A stretch of DNA of 64,000 bases from Verticiella alkaliphila. GTDB taxonomy: Bacteria; Pseudomonadota; Gammaproteobacteria; Burkholderiales; Burkholderiaceae_B. Of the stretch, positions 1-9,093 are shown in pieces. Every line of letters starts with the position of its first letter. Position 1 is the stretch's first letter. Made by a program: the position numbers and the translations under genes. The notes beneath the pieces are model-generated. The model had not been told where the DNA came from, did not search any database, and was given only the letters and a program-made list of their open reading frames with translations. The stretch lies in the NCBI RefSeq assembly GCF_018904615.1, contig NZ_JADCNH010000019.1, positions 1 through 64,000 of the forward strand. Reading direction: 5' to 3'.

Positions 1-382
1 CGGGCCGCCGCTCACGGGCGCGTGCCACCCACTGCCCACCGTGACGGGCGGCAGCGTCGGCCAGGGCTTGGGCGGCCTCGGGCGAGCCGGTGGAGAAGTC
101 CACATACACGGGGCGGCGCCCCGCCGCGGCGGCATGCGCGAAGAGCCCGTCCTCGCCCTCGCAGAGCGCCTGCACCGTGACGTGCGAGCTCAGGCACAAG
201 CCGATCACGTCGCAGGCGCGCGCCAAGGCTGCGGGCGTGTCGGCGACCTGCGCGGACGTTTCGGCGGCGAGCACGTCGGCACGGGAGGCCGTGCGGTTCC
301 ACACCATCACCGCGTGCCCGGTGTCCAGCAGCCGGCGCGCCATGGGCAGACCCATGTCGCCCAATCCGATGAAGCCGATCAT
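1..382 (-). CDS. Beta-hydroxyacid dehydrogenase (3-hydroxyisobutyrate dehydrogenase family), C-terminus cut by window edge
   Basis: NAD(P)-dependent oxidoreductase expected to oxidise a 3-hydroxy acid or reduce a tartronate-type semialdehyde in the cytoplasm. The visible 127 codons begin [18 protein letters not shown], the Rossmann glycine motif typical of the family. About residue 95 the substrate-binding motif reads DFSTGSPE (family pattern D-x-S-T-x-x-P). The rest of the N-terminal domain and all of the C-terminal helical domain lie beyond base 1. The ATG overlaps the TGA of the dihydroxy-acid dehydratase gene by four bases (ATGA), so the two are translationally coupled as the last genes of the AraC-Bug-dehydratase operon. 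Family assignment is firm. The substrate is not visible. Confidence 0.88.
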   Translation of the reverse strand, partial: MIGFIGLGDMGLPMARRLLDTGHAVMVWNRTASRADVLAAETSAQVADTPAALARACDVIGLCLSSHVTVQALCEGEDGLFAHAAAAGRRPVYVDFSTGSPEAAQALADAAARHGGQWVARARERRP

Positions 383-2106
383 GCCAGTTCCTCCGGGGGA
401 ACGCCGCTGTGTGTGACGGCGCCCAGGTTGGCGGGCCCGACCACGGCCGCATATTTCTCAAGCAGGCCGCCGAGGCGACGCGGGGTGCGTGTGCCCAACG
501 CGGCGCGGCGCTCAGTCAACGTGGCGTCGTCCAGCTCGACCTTGAGCCCCAGGGCCTCGGGCCGGGCGTCGATCTCGACGATGTCGCCGTCCCGCAGCAA
601 GGCAATGGGCCCCAGAGCCGCAGCCTCAGGGCTCACGTAGCCAATGCACATGCCGCGCGTCGCGCCCGAGAAACGGCCGTCGGTGATGAGCGCAACCTGT
701 TCGCCCAGGCCCTGCCCGTAGAGCAGCGCCGTGATGCCGAGCATCTCGCGCATGCCGGGGCCGCCGCGTGGGCCTTCGTTACGGATCACGATGACGTCAC
801 CCGGGGCGTAGGCCATGGCCTGAACGGCCTCCAGGCAGTGTTCCTCGGATTCGAAGACGCGGACCGGGCCGCGATGCTGCAGGCGCTTGAGGCCCGCCAC
901 CTTGAGCAGCGCGCCATCCGGCGCGAGATTACCCTTGAGCACCACCACGCCACCCGTGGGCGCGATGGCGTTGTCTGCCGCGCGCACCACGTCGCCGTCC
1001 GGTGCCAGGGCCTGGGCGAGCTCCTCAGCGAGCGTGCGGCCCGTGAAGGTCAGGCAGTCGCCGTGCAGATAACCCCCGTCGAGCAGCGCCTTCAGGATGA
1101 CCGGCGCGCCGCCGATGTCGTAGACATCGCGGGCGAGGAAGCGGCCACCGGGCTTCAAGTCCGCCAGCAGCGGGGTGCGGGCGAGCACGGCGGCGCAATC
1201 GTCCAGCGTGAAGCGAATGCCGGCCTCGTGGGCGATGGCAGGCACGTGCAGGGGCACGTTGGTCGAGCCGCCGGTGGCGGCCACGACGGCGATGGCGTTC
1301 TCGAGCGCTGCGCGCGTGAGGATGTCGCGCGGGCGCGGGCCGTCGGCCAGCACGGCGCGCATCAGCGCCCGGCCGGCACGGCGGGCGAGCGGGGCACGTG
1401 CCGAGTACACAGCGGGCACCATGGACGAGCCGAGCGGGCTCAGACCCAGGGCTTCGCCCACCATGCCCATCGTGTTGGCGGTGTATTGCCCCGCACAGGA
1501 CCCCGCCGTGGGCAGACAGGCGCGGCTCATGTCCTCCAGCTGTTCACCGGTGGCGGTGCCCGCGATCACCTGGCCGATCATCTCGTAGGCATCGACGATG
1601 TTCACGTCGCGCCCGCCCACGCGCCCGGGCAGGGCGGCGCCGCCGTAGAGCATGACGGAGGGCACGTTGCAGCGGATCATGCCCATCAAGAGGCCGGGCA
1701 TGTTCTTGTCGCAGCCGCCCAGCGCGAAGATGCCGTCCCACTGGTGGCCGCGCACCGTGGCCTCCACGCTGTCGGCGATGAGATCACGCGAGATGAGCGA
1801 GAAGCGCATGCCCGGGTGCGCCACGGAGAGGCCGTCCGAGACGGACACCACCGGGCATTCGTGCGGCGTGCCGCCGCCCGCGTAGATGCCGGTCTTGGCG
1901 TGCTGCGCCTGCTCGCGCAGCGAGGCGTTGCACGGACTCATGTCGCCACCCGTGTGGATCACCCCGATGTGCGGGGCGGCTATGTCCTCGTCGTCCTGGC
2001 CCAGGGCCCGCAGAAAGGCACGGGTGGGCGCACGCAGCTCGCCCTCGTGCATGGTGCGCGAGCGCAGGCGCACGATGTGTTCGATCGTGTCGGTCTTGTC
2101 CGTCAT
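379..2106 (-). CDS. ilvD: Dihydroxy-acid dehydratase (IlvD/Edd family)
   Basis: Iron-sulfur dehydratase that removes water from 2,3-dihydroxy acids; the classical member serves valine/isoleucine synthesis, while paralogues act on sugar acids. The 575-residue product shows the family landmarks: GGDMSPCN near residue 55, [14 protein letters not shown] near 128 and [16 protein letters not shown] near 200, which supply the cluster cysteines. The C-terminal half carries [13 protein letters not shown], also typical. I chose the ATG at 2106 because it gives a normal-length N-terminus and overlaps the TGA of the upstream Bug gene by one base (TGATG). The operon setting (AraC, Bug receptor, beta-hydroxyacid dehydrogenase) suggests a catabolic sugar-acid or hydroxy-acid role, so this is probably not the biosynthetic housekeeping copy. 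That is inference. Confidence 0.88.
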   Translation of the reverse strand: MTDKTDTIEHIVRLRSRTMHEGELRAPTRAFLRALGQDDEDIAAPHIGVIHTGGDMSPCNASLREQAQHAKTGIYAGGGTPHECPVVSVSDGLSVAHPGMRFSLISRDLIADSVEATVRGHQWDGIFALGGCDKNMPGLLMGMIRCNVPSVMLYGGAALPGRVGGRDVNIVDAYEMIGQVIAGTATGEQLEDMSRACLPTAGSCAGQYTANTMGMVGEALGLSPLGSSMVPAVYSARAPLARRAGRALMRAVLADGPRPRDILTRAALENAIAVVAATGGSTNVPLHVPAIAHEAGIRFTLDDCAAVLARTPLLADLKPGGRFLARDVYDIGGAPVILKALLDGGYLHGDCLTFTGRTLAEELAQALAPDGDVVRAADNAIAPTGGVVVLKGNLAPDGALLKVAGLKRLQHRGPVRVFESEEHCLEAVQAMAYAPGDVIVIRNEGPRGGPGMREMLGITALLYGQGLGEQVALITDGRFSGATRGMCIGYVSPEAAALGPIALLRDGDIVEIDARPEALGLKVELDDATLTERRAALGTRTPRRLGGLLEKYAAVVGPANLGAVTHSGVPPEELA

Positions 2107-3079
2107 CAGGCCTCCGCCTTGAAGCCGGTCTGCTTGACGACCGGGCCCCAGCGCGCGATGTCGCTGCGCAGACGCTCGCCGAAGGCGGCGGGCGTGGTGG
2201 GCTCGATCGTGAAGGCCATTTCGGCCATGGCGGCCTGCACGGTGGGGGTGGCAAAGGCGCGGCGCGCGGCCGCATTCAGAGCCTCGATGCGCTCGGGCGC
2301 CGTGCGGCCGGCGCGAAAAGCCCGAACCACTCATCGGATTGCAGATCCGCAAAACCGGCCTCGGCCACCGTGGGCACATCCGGCAGCTGGGCCAGGCGCT
2401 GCGCGCTGGTCACAGCCAGCACGCGCACCTTGCCGGCCCGGGCCAGCTGCATCGCTTCGCTCACGACGTTGACGCTGGAGGCGATCTGCCCGGCCATCAC
2501 GTCCTGCAGCGCGGGCGCGCCGCCGCGGTAGGGCACGTGCTGATAGTTGATGCCGGTGGTCTGTCCGAACATGGCGCCCACGAAGTGCGGCGTTGTGCCG
2601 CCGCCCGGCGAGCCATAGGAGGCATCGCCTGGGTTCTCCTTGCACCACTGAGCGAAGTCCTTCAGCGTCTTCACGCGTTCGGGCACCATCGGCCCCACCG
2701 ACAGGCTGAATGGCACGAAGGCGAGCGGCGTGACCGGATCGAAGTCCTTGACCGAGTCGTAGGGGAGCTTGTCGTAGACGTGCGGATAGATCGACAGGAT
2801 CGAGCCGGGCGTGACGAGCACGGTGCGACCATCGTTCGAGTTGCGGACGGCCTCCACGGCGATGCGTCCGCCCGCGCCGGGTCGGCTCTCCACGATGACC
2901 GCGCTGACCTCGTCCATCTTGGCGTGGGCCCCGAAGTGGCGCGCGATGACGTCGGCCGAACCGCCGGGCGCGAAGCCGATGATGACGCGCAGCGGCTGCG
3001 GGCTTTGCGCACGTACGGGTAGCGCGCCCAGCGCGGCAGTGGCCGCGCCGGCGGCAATGAGTTGGCGTCGGGTGATCAT
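2106..3079 (-). pseudogene. Bug/TctC-family solute-binding protein, one-base frameshift near the C-terminus
   Basis: Periplasmic receptor of the tripartite tricarboxylate transporter type. The first frame encodes a signal peptide (MITRRQLIAAGAATAALGAL, with a twin Arg) and the mature domain with RVIIGFAPGGSADVIARH, the phosphate-like loop region, and EVRNSNDGRT-type core; it runs well until EWFGLFAPA, then drifts into nonsense. The neighbouring frame resumes with GRTAPERIEALNAAARRAF and continues to a normal C-terminus (ARWGPVVKQTGFK). The span is 974 bases; one extra base in the gccggc run around 2308-2312 gives an uninterrupted 324-residue protein. The stop overlaps the dehydratase ATG by one base. 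Either a real frameshift or a base-calling error. Confidence 0.85.
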
Positions 3080-3100
3080 CCCCTGTCTCCTGGTCTGTGT

Positions 3101-3117
3101 GCGCCTCGAGAGGGCGC
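3101..3117 (-). promoter_or_regulatory. Small hairpin in the leader of the frameshifted Bug gene
   Basis: The 17 bases fold with GCGCC/GGCGC arms. The element lies 21 bases upstream of the Bug ATG (3079) and about 130 bases after the AraC stop, just ahead of an AGGAGA ribosome-binding site. It could act as a weak terminator for the AraC gene or affect Bug translation. No U-tract follows, so the role is uncertain. Confidence 0.3.
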
Positions 3118-3243
3118 TTGAGGTGGCGATGCGCGAGCTTGCGCGGCGCCGTGCATCAGGCAGTCATGATCGCTGCGGGCGGGCTGGGGCCGCTATCCGC
3201 ATCGGGCAGGCGGCTGTGCAGATCGGGCAGCGGTAGCGCGGTG

Positions 3244-4248
3244 TCAGCGCCGTGCGAGGGTTTGCGACGGCGCTTCGCCAAAACGCTCGGCGTAGAGCGC
3301 AGCGAACCGGCCCAAGGCGGTGAAACCGTTATCCGTGGCCGCGCGCGCCACCGTCATGCCCGGCTGGCGGCTGGTGAGTAGCGTCCGGGCTGCCTGCAGC
3401 CGCGTCTCCTGCAGGAACTTCATCGGTGACGTGCCCTGTCCGCTGCGGAATGCCTCCGTCAGGCTGCGCACGCTCACCCCGCAGTGCGCTGCGATGTCGG
3501 CCAGACGCAGCGGCTCGTGCCGGCAGTCCTGGATGAAGTCCATCGCCGTCTGCAGCGTGCGCTGGCCTGCGCGGGCCACTGGCGCTTCCAGCACCGGGCG
3601 TTGGTCATGCGGAAATTCCATCAGCAGGGCGAGCAGCGCGGATTCGGTCAGGGCTTCAGCCTGGCGTTCTGGCACGCGCTCGGCCTGCAGGCCGTAGGTC
3701 ATGAGCAGACGCACGTGGGCGAGCCAGCGCTGGCCGGCGGCAGCATCCGGGGGAAAGGGCTGAAACACCAGCGGGCGCACCGGCAGCGCGCCCGTCAGGC
3801 TCGCCCATGCGGCATCCAGACGGGTGCGTGGGATCCGCACGTTGACCCGGCAGCTGTCGGCCGAGAACCGCTTGGTGACGGCATGGGGCGTGGAATCCAC
3901 CACGATGAAGCCCGCACCGCCCTGGGCCTTCCGCCCCTGGGACGCCACCGTGCTGTGGCCACTGACCTGCGTGGTGACGAGCAGGTGATCGTCTGCCGTA
4001 TGGATGTCGAGCTCGACTTCCGTGCCAAAGGCCAGCGTAGACAGTCCCACGCCCGCCAGCGACTGAGCTTCGAGATACTGCGCGGTGAACGTCTCCTGTG
4101 TGCCCAGTAATCGCAGTCGGTATGGACTCAGCCGGCCGCTGATCTGCGCCACGGCTTCATCGCGCGAGGCCGTGGCCAGGCGCAGGTGCTCCGGGCGAAA
4201 GCTCGCGAGTTCCGGCGGCAGGTGCAGTGGCAGCAGGGAAGGAAACAC
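3244..4248 (-). CDS. AraC-family transcriptional regulator
   Basis: A 334-residue DNA-binding regulator. The C-terminal 100 residues are the AraC double helix-turn-helix: LADIAAHCGVSVRSLTEAF in the first motif and TVARAATDNGFTALGRFAAL in the second, followed by the usual RFGEAPSQTL. The N-terminal 200 residues look like the AraC-binding-like sensor found in catabolic activators of the XylS/FeaR type. It precedes the Bug-dehydratase-dehydrogenase operon on the same strand with a 164-base gap, so it probably controls that operon. The effector is unknown; an organic or sugar acid bound by the Bug protein is a reasonable guess. Confidence 0.9.
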   Translation of the reverse strand: MFPSLLPLHLPPELASFRPEHLRLATASRDEAVAQISGRLSPYRLRLLGTQETFTAQYLEAQSLAGVGLSTLAFGTEVELDIHTADDHLLVTTQVSGHSTVASQGRKAQGGAGFIVVDSTPHAVTKRFSADSCRVNVRIPRTRLDAAWASLTGALPVRPLVFQPFPPDAAAGQRWLAHVRLLMTYGLQAERVPERQAEALTESALLALLMEFPHDQRPVLEAPVARAGQRTLQTAMDFIQDCRHEPLRLADIAAHCGVSVRSLTEAFRSGQGTSPMKFLQETRLQAARTLLTSRQPGMTVARAATDNGFTALGRFAALYAERFGEAPSQTLARR

Positions 4249-4327
4249 GGCGGTGTGCCTGGCGGGAGAGGGACCTCGGGGCAGCGTAGCACGGCGGCAC
4301 CGCCACGTCGGCGCGGCGCAGCCGTCG

Positions 4328-4615
4328 TCAGACCGTGGATCCGATCGCCGATGGATGCGTCGCCAATGGCGTCACGTGGATCCTCATGTACGGAAACAAT
4401 GGCAGCCCGCTCAGCAACGTGTGCAGTTCGTCGTTCGACGGCACGTCGAAGATGCTGACATTGGCGTACTCGCCCACGATGCGCCAGAGATGGCGCCAGC
4501 GACCGTCGCGTTGCAGGGCCTGCGCGTAGGCTTTCTCCCGGGCCTTGATCTCCTCCGCTTGCGCGGTCGGCATGTCAATGGGAAGCAAAACGTCCATCCG
4601 GACCATGAACAGCAT
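4328..4615 (-). CDS. catC: Muconolactone delta-isomerase-like protein
   Basis: The 95-residue product matches the usual length and pattern of muconolactone isomerase, which converts muconolactone to 3-oxoadipate enol-lactone in the catechol branch of the beta-ketoadipate pathway. Visible hallmarks are the start MLFMVRMDVLLP, the ERQ-type helix (RDGRWRHLWRIVGEYANVS), FDVPSNDELH and LPLFPYMRIHVTPL. An AGGAGG site lies six bases before the chosen ATG. It follows the Bug gene of an IclR-Bug-isomerase operon. No catA or catB gene is nearby, so this may be a paralogue acting on another lactone; the symbol indicates family rather than proven function. Confidence 0.8.
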   Translation of the reverse strand: MLFMVRMDVLLPIDMPTAQAEEIKAREKAYAQALQRDGRWRHLWRIVGEYANVSIFDVPSNDELHTLLSGLPLFPYMRIHVTPLATHPSAIGSTV

Positions 4616-4662
4616 GCGGCCTCCTGCCGGCAAGGGGCGGCGTGGGGCCGCCCCGGTCGGGA

Positions 4663-5643
4663 TCACTCCGGCTGGATGCCGGCGTCCTGCATGACCTTGA
4701 TCCAGCGCTGGTTCTCTTCCTGCGCGAAGGCCTGCGTTTCCTGGTGCGTGAGGCGGCTGGGGATGGTGCCCTGCGCGGCCAGCGTCTCGGCGACCTTGGC
4801 CGAGGACGAGGCCTTGACCATCGCCTGGTTCAGCTTCTCGACGACGGCCTCGGGCGTGCCCTTGGGAGCCCAGAGGCCGTACCACGTCACGATGTCGAAG
4901 CCGGGCAGCACGGTCTCCGCGATGGTGGGGACATTCGGCAGGTCCTTCAGGCGCTCGCCGGTGGTGACGGCCAGCGGCTTGACCCGACCGGCCTGGATCA
5001 GCGGCATGGCCGGAGCAAGCGGTGCGTACATGAGCTGCACGTGGCCGCCGGCCACGTCCGTGAGCGCCGGGTTGCTGCCGCGGTAGCCCACGTGTTCGAG
5101 CTTGGCGCCTGTGGAGGTATTGACCAGTTCGCCCACGAGGTGGGGAAGGGTAGCGACGCCGGGCGAGGCGAAGGCAAGCGCGCCGGGTTTGTCCTTGGCA
5201 GCCTGGATGATGTCCTGGAAGCTGGCGTAGGGCGAATCGGGCGGCACGATCGCCACCATCGGCACCGTACCCAGTACGCCGACGGCGGTGAAGTCGCCCA
5301 TCGGATCGAACGTCAGTGTCTTGAACTGGCCGGGGTAGATCACCTGCACGGAGGCGTTCATGAGCAGCTGGTAACCGTCGGCCGGCGCTCGGGCCACGGC
5401 CGCCGCACCGATCGTGCCGCTCGCGCCGGGACGCGTTTCGATGACGAGGGGCTGGCCGAGGATCTGACCCATTTCCGTGGCGATCACGCGGCCGACGACA
5501 TCGGTAGGGCCGCCAGGGGCAAACGGCAGGATGACCTGGATCGGTTTGTTGGGGTAGTTGGCATCCGCGCGAGCAGGGCTTGCGCCCAGCAGACTCGCCA
5601 CCACGGTGGCTGCTGCGGTCAGTGCAAAGAATCTTCTTGTCAT
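4663..5643 (-). CDS. Bug/TctC-family tripartite tricarboxylate transporter receptor
   Basis: Secreted periplasmic binding protein of 326 residues. It has a cleavable signal peptide ending near ASPARA, then YPNKPIQVILPFAPGGPTDV, the diagnostic Bug N-terminus. Further family blocks are ETRPGASGTIGAAAVARA, YRGSNPALTDVAGGHVQ and LPNVPTIAE. It presumably captures a carboxylate for an unlinked TctAB permease, or acts as a sensor. The ATG overlaps the stop of the upstream IclR gene (ATGA), which implies co-transcription and co-regulation. The muconolactone-isomerase-like gene follows after 47 bases, pointing to an aromatic-derived acid as possible ligand, though this is inference. Confidence 0.93.
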   Translation of the reverse strand: MTRRFFALTAAATVVASLLGASPARADANYPNKPIQVILPFAPGGPTDVVGRVIATEMGQILGQPLVIETRPGASGTIGAAAVARAPADGYQLLMNASVQVIYPGQFKTLTFDPMGDFTAVGVLGTVPMVAIVPPDSPYASFQDIIQAAKDKPGALAFASPGVATLPHLVGELVNTSTGAKLEHVGYRGSNPALTDVAGGHVQLMYAPLAPAMPLIQAGRVKPLAVTTGERLKDLPNVPTIAETVLPGFDIVTWYGLWAPKGTPEAVVEKLNQAMVKASSSAKVAETLAAQGTIPSRLTHQETQAFAQEENQRWIKVMQDAGIQPE

Positions 5644-6416
5644 TCCAGGTCTCCCGTATCGAAGTCGACGCGCGTCGGGGCGAGCACGTCGACCAGTTGT
5701 TGGCGGATCGTGGGGAAGGCCCCGGCGATCTCTGCCTCATGCTTTTGCACACGCGCCATGGGGCCCGCGACCACGATGGCGAATGGCTGGTCGTGCACAC
5801 GAAACCCGAAGGCGAGCGACATGACGTCCTCGACGTTCTCGCCCACGGATCGCTGCCAACCGCGCGTGGTCCCCTCGGCCATGTCGGCTTCGAAACATGC
5901 GCGTGAGGGGAGTGTGTTCGTCGTGATGCGCGTCCAGTCGGTGTAGCCATCGAGCAAGGCCTTGCGCGCGGCGGGCTCGATCACGGAGACGAGTGCCTTG
6001 CCCGAACTCGTGGCGTGCAGGCTCTTGAAGCCGCCGGGCTGGTGGCTGTAGCGGATCGTCTGCATCGACTCCACGACACTCAGGTACACCACCTGCCGAT
6101 CCGCGAGCTTGGCGAGGATGGCCGTCTCGCGCGTGACGTCGCGCACCGTGAGCAGCACGGGCTCCAGGGCCGTGACAAGCGGGTCGCGTCGACAGATCAC
6201 GCTCGCCACGTGCAGCAGCTTCTGGGTGGGGTAATAACCGCTCTTCTTGCCGAGTTCGTACAGATAGCCCTTGGCCACCATCGTCTTCAACAACCCATGG
6301 CAGCTCGACAGCGGGATGCCCATGTGTGCGGCGATCTCGCTGTAGATCAGAGGTTTCTGCTGCTCGGCGAAGAGGTTGAAGACGTCGAGCACGCGGGTTG
6401 CGGTTTTCACATCCAT
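5640..6416 (-). CDS. IclR-family transcriptional regulator
   Basis: A 258-residue regulator with an N-terminal winged helix (residues about 1-65: ATRVLDVFNLFAEQQ, then YSEIAAHMGIPLSSCHGLL) and a C-terminal effector-binding domain (LHATSSGKALV, then RGWQRSVGENVEDVMSLAF near the end). It is transcribed divergently from the cyclase gene at 6490 and is translationally coupled to the following Bug gene, so it probably controls both arms. The 73-base intergenic region holds a perfect inverted repeat at 6449-6461 that could be its operator. Confidence 0.92.
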   Translation of the reverse strand: MDVKTATRVLDVFNLFAEQQKPLIYSEIAAHMGIPLSSCHGLLKTMVAKGYLYELGKKSGYYPTQKLLHVASVICRRDPLVTALEPVLLTVRDVTRETAILAKLADRQVVYLSVVESMQTIRYSHQPGGFKSLHATSSGKALVSVIEPAARKALLDGYTDWTRITTNTLPSRACFEADMAEGTTRGWQRSVGENVEDVMSLAFGFRVHDQPFAIVVAGPMARVQKHEAEIAGAFPTIRQQLVDVLAPTRVDFDTGDLE

Positions 6417-6448
6417 GATGGCAATATCCTATACGTGATAGATTTATC

Positions 6449-6461
6449 GTGTCAATGACAC
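6449..6461. promoter_or_regulatory. Perfect 6+1+6 inverted repeat between IclR and cyclase genes
   Basis: GTGTCA-A-TGACAC lies in the only AT-rich stretch between the divergent IclR (start 6416) and cyclase (start 6490) genes. Its position and symmetry suit an operator for the adjacent IclR protein. Binding itself is inferred. Confidence 0.5.
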
Positions 6462-6489
6462 ATCGATACATTTGTGCGAGGAGAGACGC

Positions 6490-7539
6490 ATGCGATGGAA
6501 GCAACGGCCGGAAGGGTCGAACTGGGGCGACTTCGGCGAGGATGACCAACGCGGGTGCCTGAATTGGATCACTCCCGAGGCGGTCCGATACGCCGCCAGC
6601 CTCATCCAGACCGGGGAGCGATTCTGCCTGTCCCTGCCGCTGGACCTGCCCGGCGGCAATGTCGTGAATCCGCGTCGGCACCCGCCGCGGCTCACGCCGA
6701 CCGAGCGCGACGGTGATCCGTACCTGAATTTCCCCATGGGCCGCCTGCGTCCCGGGTGCGTGGACGTGCTGAGCGACGACAACGTCACGATGAGCCTGCA
6801 GTACTCCACGCAGTGGGATTCGCTCGCCCATGTCGGCGCGCTCTTCGATGCCAACGGCGATGGGCTGCCCGAGCGCGTCTACTACAACGGCTTTCGGCCC
6901 AACGAGCACATCCAGGGGCCGGTGGACTATGCCGCCGACGGCAGCTTCGCCAAGACGGAACTCGGCCGCGGGCCGAGCTCGCGCGCGACGCGGCTGGACA
7001 TCACCAACTTGGCCGAATCCGGCATGCAGGGGCGGGGCGTGCTGATCGACCTGGCACGCCGCTTCGGGCGCGAGGGCCACTCGGTGGGCTACGACGAGCT
7101 GATGCGGATCCTGGACGAAGACCGCATCGAGATCCGTCAGGGCGACATCCTCCTGTTTCATACCGAGTATGGCGATGCGCTGCTGGAGATGAATGGCAAT
7201 CCGGACCCGCACCGCGTGCACGAGATGTGCGCGGGCCTGGATGGGAGCGACGAGCGCTTGCTGCAGTGGATCACCGAGAGCCGCATCGCGGCCATGGCCT
7301 CGGACAATCACGCCGTGGAGACCTATCCGGTGAAGAAGGCCAACGCCTGCTGCGCGGCGCTGCCTTTGCACCATCATTGCCTCTTCAAGCTCGGTCTGCC
7401 CTTGGGCGAGATGTGGTATCTCGGGCCCCTTGCCCGTTGGCTGCACGCACACCGCCGGCACGATTTCTTCCTGACCGCGCCCCCACTCAATCTGCCGGGA
7501 GCCGTTGGCTCGCCGGTCACACCCATCGCCACGGTCTAG
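6490..7539 (+). CDS. Cyclase-family (kynurenine formamidase-like) metal hydrolase, copy 1
   Basis: A 349-residue member of the cyclase family, whose members hydrolyse amides, lactones or esters using a bound metal. It begins MRWKQRPEGSNWGDFG and carries STQWDSLAHVG near residue 105; the classical motif is H-x-G-T-H-x-D-x-x-x-H, so here the His before x-D is Gln while Asp and the last His remain. A second motif RIAAMASDNHAVE sits near residue 270. I chose the ATG at 6490, which has GGAGAG six bases upstream, over an upstream start. It is divergent from IclR and followed by a YciI-like gene. The protein at 31588 is a clear paralogue. Substrate unknown. Confidence 0.85.
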   Translation: MRWKQRPEGSNWGDFGEDDQRGCLNWITPEAVRYAASLIQTGERFCLSLPLDLPGGNVVNPRRHPPRLTPTERDGDPYLNFPMGRLRPGCVDVLSDDNVTMSLQYSTQWDSLAHVGALFDANGDGLPERVYYNGFRPNEHIQGPVDYAADGSFAKTELGRGPSSRATRLDITNLAESGMQGRGVLIDLARRFGREGHSVGYDELMRILDEDRIEIRQGDILLFHTEYGDALLEMNGNPDPHRVHEMCAGLDGSDERLLQWITESRIAAMASDNHAVETYPVKKANACCAALPLHHHCLFKLGLPLGEMWYLGPLARWLHAHRRHDFFLTAPPLNLPGAVGSPVTPIATV

Positions 7540-7543
7540 ATTC

Positions 7544-7840
7544 ATGCCCTATCTCATCGAGACATTCGACAAGCCGGGGTCGCTGGACGTGCGCCGCGCC
7601 AACCGCGAGGCGCATCTCGTCTACCTGGAGGCTCACCGACATCTGCTGCTGGCCTGCGGCGCCAAGCTCAACGACGATGGCAGCGACCAGGGCGGTGGCA
7701 TCTACATCCTGGACGTGGACACGCGCCAAGCCGCGCAGGCCTTCCTCGAGGCCGATCCGTTCTTTCTCGCGGGCCTCTTCGAGCGCCACCAGATCGTGCG
7801 CTGGCGCAAAGCCTACCTGGATGGACGCTCGCACCTGTAG
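7544..7840 (+). CDS. YciI-like/muconolactone-isomerase-fold small protein
   Basis: A 98-residue alpha-beta ferredoxin-fold protein of the YciI type: it starts MPYLIETFDKPGSLDVRR and has REAHLVYLEAH, followed by IYILDVDTRQAAQAFLEADP and FFLAGLFERHQIVRW. In this family a conserved His-Asp pair is thought to support small hydrolytic or isomerisation reactions; His residues are present around 24 and 31. It starts four bases after the cyclase stop, so the two are co-translated. Paired with the cyclase it probably processes a ring-derived intermediate, but no reaction can be named. Confidence 0.78.
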   Translation: MPYLIETFDKPGSLDVRRANREAHLVYLEAHRHLLLACGAKLNDDGSDQGGGIYILDVDTRQAAQAFLEADPFFLAGLFERHQIVRWRKAYLDGRSHL

Positions 7841-7850
7841 CGGTCCATTC

Positions 7851-8935
7851 TCACGGCCGGGTCGACGGCAGCGGCTGCACGGCCGCTTCCAGCCGGCCCG
7901 TGGCCGCGAGCTCTGCGAAGGCGTCGCCCAGGCGCTGGCTTTCGTCCACGGTCGTCTGCCAGACCTTGACGCGCTCGGCATCGGTCATGCGCTTGTAGTC
8001 GCCGCGGTCGGGCACCTTGCCGCCGGGCAGCCGGCTGAGGTAGTGCGCGGAGGGCGCCACGACCAGCACGTCGTCCACGGCGCGCAGGCGCGCGTGCCGG
8101 CGGCGGGGCGGGAGGGGCTTGTCGAACCAGCTCGCCGTCAGGTGCTCGGTGAAGTGCGGAAAGAGAATGATGTTGCCCGGCGTGGCTGCCAGATGATGCT
8201 GGTGGTAATCGATCAGGCCGCCATCGCGGTACGTGCCCGCAGGCCAGCCTCGGGGTGCGCGCACGCCGGACATCACGAAGGGAATCGCGGTGCTGGCCGT
8301 CAGCGCATGCACGAGCGTGTCGGCCGCGAGCGGCGTGAGCGCGGCCGACCCTGGAGCGCCGGCAGCAGCGGCGGGACGCCGCGCGCATCGTGCAGCACCG
8401 CGCGCTCGAAGAACGCGCCGCCAAAGCGCGGCGTCAACCAGTTGAGCAGGAAGGCGCTGCCCAGCAATGGGGCCAGCATCCAGGCATTCTCGCTGCTCAC
8501 AGGGCCGCGCGAGCGGGCGCAGATCAGCGCCAGGCGGTAGTGGGGGTGTGCCAGCACGGGCTCTGCGCCGCCGCAGGCCGTGAGCAGCGCCATCAGCATG
8601 CGCCCCGTGGTGGCGTCGATCTCCTCGCGTCGCGCCTTGGCCGAGAAGGTCATGTCCAGATAGTGGCGGGCGAAGGTCGGGAACATCGTCGCCGGATCCG
8701 GATGCAGCGCGCAGAGGAACCGCCAGGTGGCGATCGAACTGCCCATCAGCCAGCGCGGGGCAGGGCCGGGCGTGAGCCAGTGACCGAAGAGGGCGGCATC
8801 CAGACCCACCAGCCCGAGCGCCTTCGGGCCGCCCGCGCCGCCGATGACGTGTTCCACCCGGTCGGGCGTCAGTCCATCGCGTTGGATCGTTGCCAGGGCG
8901 CGGGGCCCGGCCAGCAGGGTGAGGGGAAAGGACAT
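7851..8935 (-). pseudogene. Patatin-like phospholipase family protein, one-base frameshift in the middle
   Basis: Lipid acyl hydrolase family. The first frame (8935 down to about 8350) shows the oxyanion-hole motif HVIGGAGGPKALGLVGLD and MGSSIATWR, where the usual nucleophile elbow is G-x-S-x-G (here the last Gly is Ala). The second frame continues LTPLAADTLVHALTASTAIP and supplies the catalytic Asp motif YRDGGLIDYH. The total of 1085 bases becomes 362 codons if one G is restored to the run of three at 8349-8351 (plus strand ccc). Divergent from the LysR gene at 9094, which may regulate it. Could be a real decay or a homopolymer miscall. Confidence 0.78.
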
Positions 8936-9093
8936 GGGAGAAGCCGCAGGGCCGTCGTTGCAGGATCGCCCGGTCGGCGCAGCAGGCCGGCGGCGGGCAA
9001 CACGGGATAATAGCGGTCTGCCGTCGTCGCGCCGAGCCTGTAGGGGCGTGGTCGCTGTGTCCCGCCCCGCTGTGCCGCATCTTTTGAGTCGCC

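Noticed and set aside
409-2472. Long plus-strand reading of 687 codons opposite the dihydroxy-acid dehydratase
   Set aside because: It is rich in His, Arg, Gly and Ala with no family match and is fully antisense to a clearly conserved enzyme; a mirror frame of high-GC coding DNA.
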